From positions 1-24,314 of the forward strand of contig WHTL01000012.1 in NCBI GenBank assembly GCA_009377735.1: a stretch of 24,314 nucleotides of DNA. Direction: 5' to 3'. The stretch is from Acidimicrobiia bacterium. GTDB lineage: Bacteria; Actinomycetota; Acidimicrobiia; Spongiisociales; ZC4RG35. Positions 22,286-24,314 of the stretch are shown in pieces. Numbering within the stretch: the stretch's first letter is position 1; each line of letters opens with the position of its first letter. Position numbers and translations under genes: made by a program. The notes under the pieces are model-generated. The model saw nothing but the letters and a program-made list of their open reading frames with translations, had not been told where the DNA came from and did not search any database.

Positions 22286-24314
22286 TCATGGCAGCAGGGC
22301 TCGTCTCATGAAGGCGGCGGCTTGGCCTCTGGTCAAGAGGTCGTCGGGGCAGTAGCGGTCGTTATCAGGTGGGTTGCAGCCTCGGGTGATCCCCGCCTCG
22401 GCGATGGCGTTGATGTCCTCCTGGAACACCGAGCTGTCGTCGTCTACGAAGTGATCGGTGTCCGTGGCGGGGACGTTGAGGGCGCGGCGGACGAATGCGG
22501 CGGCCTGACCGCGGGTGAAAGGATCATCGGGGCAGAACAGGGTGTTGTCCGGTGGGTTGCATCCCAGGGTGATGCCTTCGGTGGCGATGGCGTTGATGTC
22601 CTCCTCGAACACCGAGGTGTCATCGTCGGTGAAGTGGTCGGTGTCCGATGCGGGCACATCGAGGGCGCGTCTCAGGAACGCGGCGGCCTGTCCCCGGAGG
22701 AACGACTCGTCGGGACAGTAATGGTCGTTGTCCGGTGGGTTGCAGCCTCGCGTGATCCCAGCCTCGGCGATGGCGTTGATGTCGTCTTGGAAGATCGAGT
22801 TGTTGTCGTCTGTGAAGTGATCGCTGACGCTGGCGGGGACCTTGAGTGCTCGGCGGATGAAGGCGGCGGCCTGCCCTCGTAGGAAGGAGTTGTCGGGGCA
22901 ATAGTGGTTGTTGTCTGGTGGGTTGCAGCCGCGGGTGATACCCGCCTCGGCGATGGCGTTGATGTCGTCCTCGAACAGATGACCGTCGTCGTCGGTGAAG
23001 AAATCGGCGTCACCAGACGGCACCGTCGTCGTCGTGGTGGTCGTCGAAGGGGTGGTACTCGTGGTGGTGGTTGGTGGCGTCGGGTCGGGAAGATGCTGAT
23101 GGACGAACACGTCAGCCTCGCCATTGGTGTCATCGGCCACCAGATTCGACGCCTCGGACTGGAAGGCTACAAAGCGACCATCCCCTGAGATCGCTTGATT
23201 CTCAGACTGGTCATTACCTTCGCTACCGGTGCTGTCGACCGACACCCTGGTGGTTTCGCCGGTGACGGAATCGTGGACGAACACATCCTTTTCCCCGTTG
23301 TCGTCCCCGGCCACCAAGTCGGTGGCGAAGGAGAAGTAGGCGACGTAGCGACCGTTGTCTGAGATCGTGGGGCCCGTCGAGTTACGGTCGGCCTCGTTCC
23401 CCGCGCTGTCGACGCTCACTCTGATGGTTTCGCCGGTGTGTCGGTCATGGACGAATACATCGGTGGCGTCGTTGGTGATGCCGTCAGCCAGGTTGGTCGC
23501 CTTCGAGACGAATGCGATGAAGCGCCCGTTGGCGGAGATGGACGGGCTAACAGAGAAGTCATTTCCCTGAATCCCGTCGCTGTCGTGACTGACTCGGATG
23601 GTTTCTTCGGTCTGGTGGTCGTGGAGGAACACATCTCGGACGTCGTTGGTATCGTCCGGTACCAGGTTGGAGGCCGAGGAGTAGAAGGCAACGTGTCGAC
23701 CGTCCCGTGTGATCGACGGCTCGAAGGAGGAGCCGTCACCCTGATTGCCGGCGCTGTCGACGCTGACCCGCGTGGTTTCGCCGGTAGCGGTGTCGTGGAG
23801 GAAAACGTCGGTTGTGTCGTTGGTGTCATCAGCGACCAGGTTCGCGGCGAAGGAGCGGAATGCTATGAAACGACCGTCGGCAGAGATCGATGGTCGAACC
23901 GAATCCTTGTCGCCAAAGGTGCCATCGGAGGTGATCGACGCGGCGGTAGTTGTCCCGGTCTGGCGATCGTGGACGAAGATGTCAAAGCTCATGTTGTCGT
24001 CACCTGGTACGAGGTTGGTGGCCCGGGAGGAAAAGGCGACGTATCGACCGTTTGGAGAGATTGCTGGCCCAGTCGAGGCAAGATCCCCCTCTAACCCGGT
24101 GCTGTCCACGCTGACCCTGGTGGTGGTTCCGGTCGTGGTATCACGGACAAAGACATCGCTGGCCCCGTTGTTGTCGTCCTCGACGAGATTCGTGGCCGAC
24201 GAGGGGAAGGCCACATATCGCCCATCCGCCGAGACCGAAGGCGAGGAGGATCGTTGGTCGCCGGGCACCTCGCCGGTGGAGACTGAGATCAGGGTGGTGT
24301 CACCCTGGTCGGCA
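22286..24314 (-). CDS. PD40 beta-propeller protein with C-terminal SLH-like repeats (5' end outside window)
   Basis: The frame stays open to the right edge, with PD40-like sequence continuing upstream of the GTG at 24268. That GTG is therefore only an internal codon, and the N-terminus, including any signal peptide, is missing. Numbering from it, residues 10-391 are seven 58-residue units with the core SADGRYVAFxSxATNLV, which should form a TolB/WD40-like propeller. Residues about 394-419 are a Thr/Pro linker. Residues 422-660 are four 61-residue SLH-like repeats, the last truncated, each with DINAIAEAGIT, GCNPP, YCPD and RGQAAAFxRRAL. By analogy with SLH modules these should hold the protein to the cell surface. 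The protein is probably exported and structural or ligand-binding; no catalytic motif is visible. The stop is TGA 22286-22288. Confidence 0.85.
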   Translation of the reverse strand, partial: ADQGDTTLISVSTGEVPGDQRSSSPSVSADGRYVAFPSSATNLVEDDNNGASDVFVRDTTTGTTTRVSVDSTGLEGDLASTGPAISPNGRYVAFSSRATNLVPGDDNMSFDIFVHDRQTGTTTAASITSDGTFGDKDSVRPSISADGRFIAFRSFAANLVADDTNDTTDVFLHDTATGETTRVSVDSAGNQGDGSSFEPSITRDGRHVAFYSSASNLVPDDTNDVRDVFLHDHQTEETIRVSHDSDGIQGNDFSVSPSISANGRFIAFVSKATNLADGITNDATDVFVHDRHTGETIRVSVDSAGNEADRNSTGPTISDNGRYVAYFSFATDLVAGDDNGEKDVFVHDSVTGETTRVSVDSTGSEGNDQSENQAISGDGRFVAFQSEASNLVADDTNGEADVFVHQHLPDPTPPTTTTSTTPSTTTTTTTVPSGDADFFTDDDGHLFEDDINAIAEAGITRGCNPPDNNHYCPDNSFLRGQAAAFIRRALKVPASVSDHFTDDNNSIFQDDINAIAEAGITRGCNPPDNDHYCPDESFLRGQAAAFLRRALDVPASDTDHFTDDDTSVFEEDINAIATEGITLGCNPPDNTLFCPDDPFTRGQAAAFVRRALNVPATDTDHFVDDDSSVFQEDINAIAEAGITRGCNPPDNDRYCPDDLLTRGQAAAFMRRALLP
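22289..23005 (-). repeat. four tandem 183-bp SLH-like repeats
   Basis: Each unit encodes 61 residues, from D(H/F)F through VPAS(D/V), with two invariant cysteines (GCNPP and the Cys before PD) that could form a disulfide outside the cell. The last unit stops at RRALLP. The units are similar enough at DNA level to recombine. Confidence 0.9.
23096..24241 (-). repeat. seven tandem 174-bp PD40-like repeats
   Basis: Each unit encodes 58 residues with the consensus P(S/A)ISADGR(Y/F)(V/I)AF, ATNLV, DDTN, DVFVHD, TGETTRVSVDS and a GD-containing turn. The seventh is cut short after DVFVHQ where the Thr linker begins. An eighth unit is partly visible upstream to the window edge. Confidence 0.9.

Noticed and set aside
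22229..22882. Plus-strand frame of 217 codons across the SLH repeats, and another at 23438-24094 across the PD40 repeats
   Set aside because: Both are repetitive only because the minus-strand gene is repetitive; the minus frame gives coherent SLH-like and PD40-like units.
22289..24241. Regular repeats resembling a CRISPR array
   Set aside because: Units of 174 and 183 bp are wholly coding and in frame, without short identical repeats and unique spacers.

Overview
The window is a high-GC, densely packed stretch of bacterial chromosome. GTG starts are frequent, genes often overlap by 1-8 nt, and both solute-binding proteins are lipoproteins. The right edge carries an S-layer-homology-like protein with GCNPP...YCPD...RGQ repeats, a style I associate with Actinomycetota, especially Acidimicrobiia. 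That placement is an inference from style and repeat type, not from a marker gene.

Layout from left to right: (1) A possible C-terminal scrap, a LigB/DODA-type extradiol dioxygenase (118-951) and an amidase-signature hydrolase (1056-2528), both on +. (2) A leftward ribose-type ABC importer: lipoprotein, double ATPase and two permeases (7381 down to 2542), with a long hairpin after the lipoprotein gene. (3) Divergent from it, a rightward catabolic operon: Gfo/Idh/MocA dehydrogenase, xylose-isomerase-like TIM barrel, FAD oxidoreductase and phosphotriesterase-family hydrolase (about 7591-12200). This operon has two visible lesions: a 19-bp tandem duplication that puts the natural ATG of the first gene out of frame, and a 2-bp insertion that splits the last gene. 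A 162-bp element with 21-bp complementary ends lies between its first two genes. (4) A leftward operon: MTA/SAH-deaminase-like amidohydrolase, a fused class II aldolase/short-chain dehydrogenase, and a nucleoside phosphorylase (16237 down to 12233). (5) Divergent from that, a complete BMP-type nucleoside ABC importer (16302-20978), followed by a convergent mtnA (21998 down to 20988). (6) A decayed SLH-like fragment (22072-22215) and a large PD40/SLH-like surface protein that runs off the right edge.

Regions 4 and 5 read as one pathway. A nucleoside enters through the BMP importer, is deaminated, and is cleaved by phosphate. MtnA isomerises the resulting (5-deoxy/5-methylthio)ribose-1-phosphate to the ribulose-1-phosphate. 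The fused aldolase would yield DHAP plus a short aldehyde, which the attached dehydrogenase would process. This resembles the DHAP shunt for 5'-deoxyadenosine or methylthioadenosine, here with a deaminase branch, a dedicated importer and a fused terminal dehydrogenase. Regions 2 and 3 look like a separate importer plus oxidative pathway for an unidentified sugar or polyol.

No gene-free stretch exceeds 300 bases. I saw no tRNA, rRNA, CRISPR array, transposase or phage gene.
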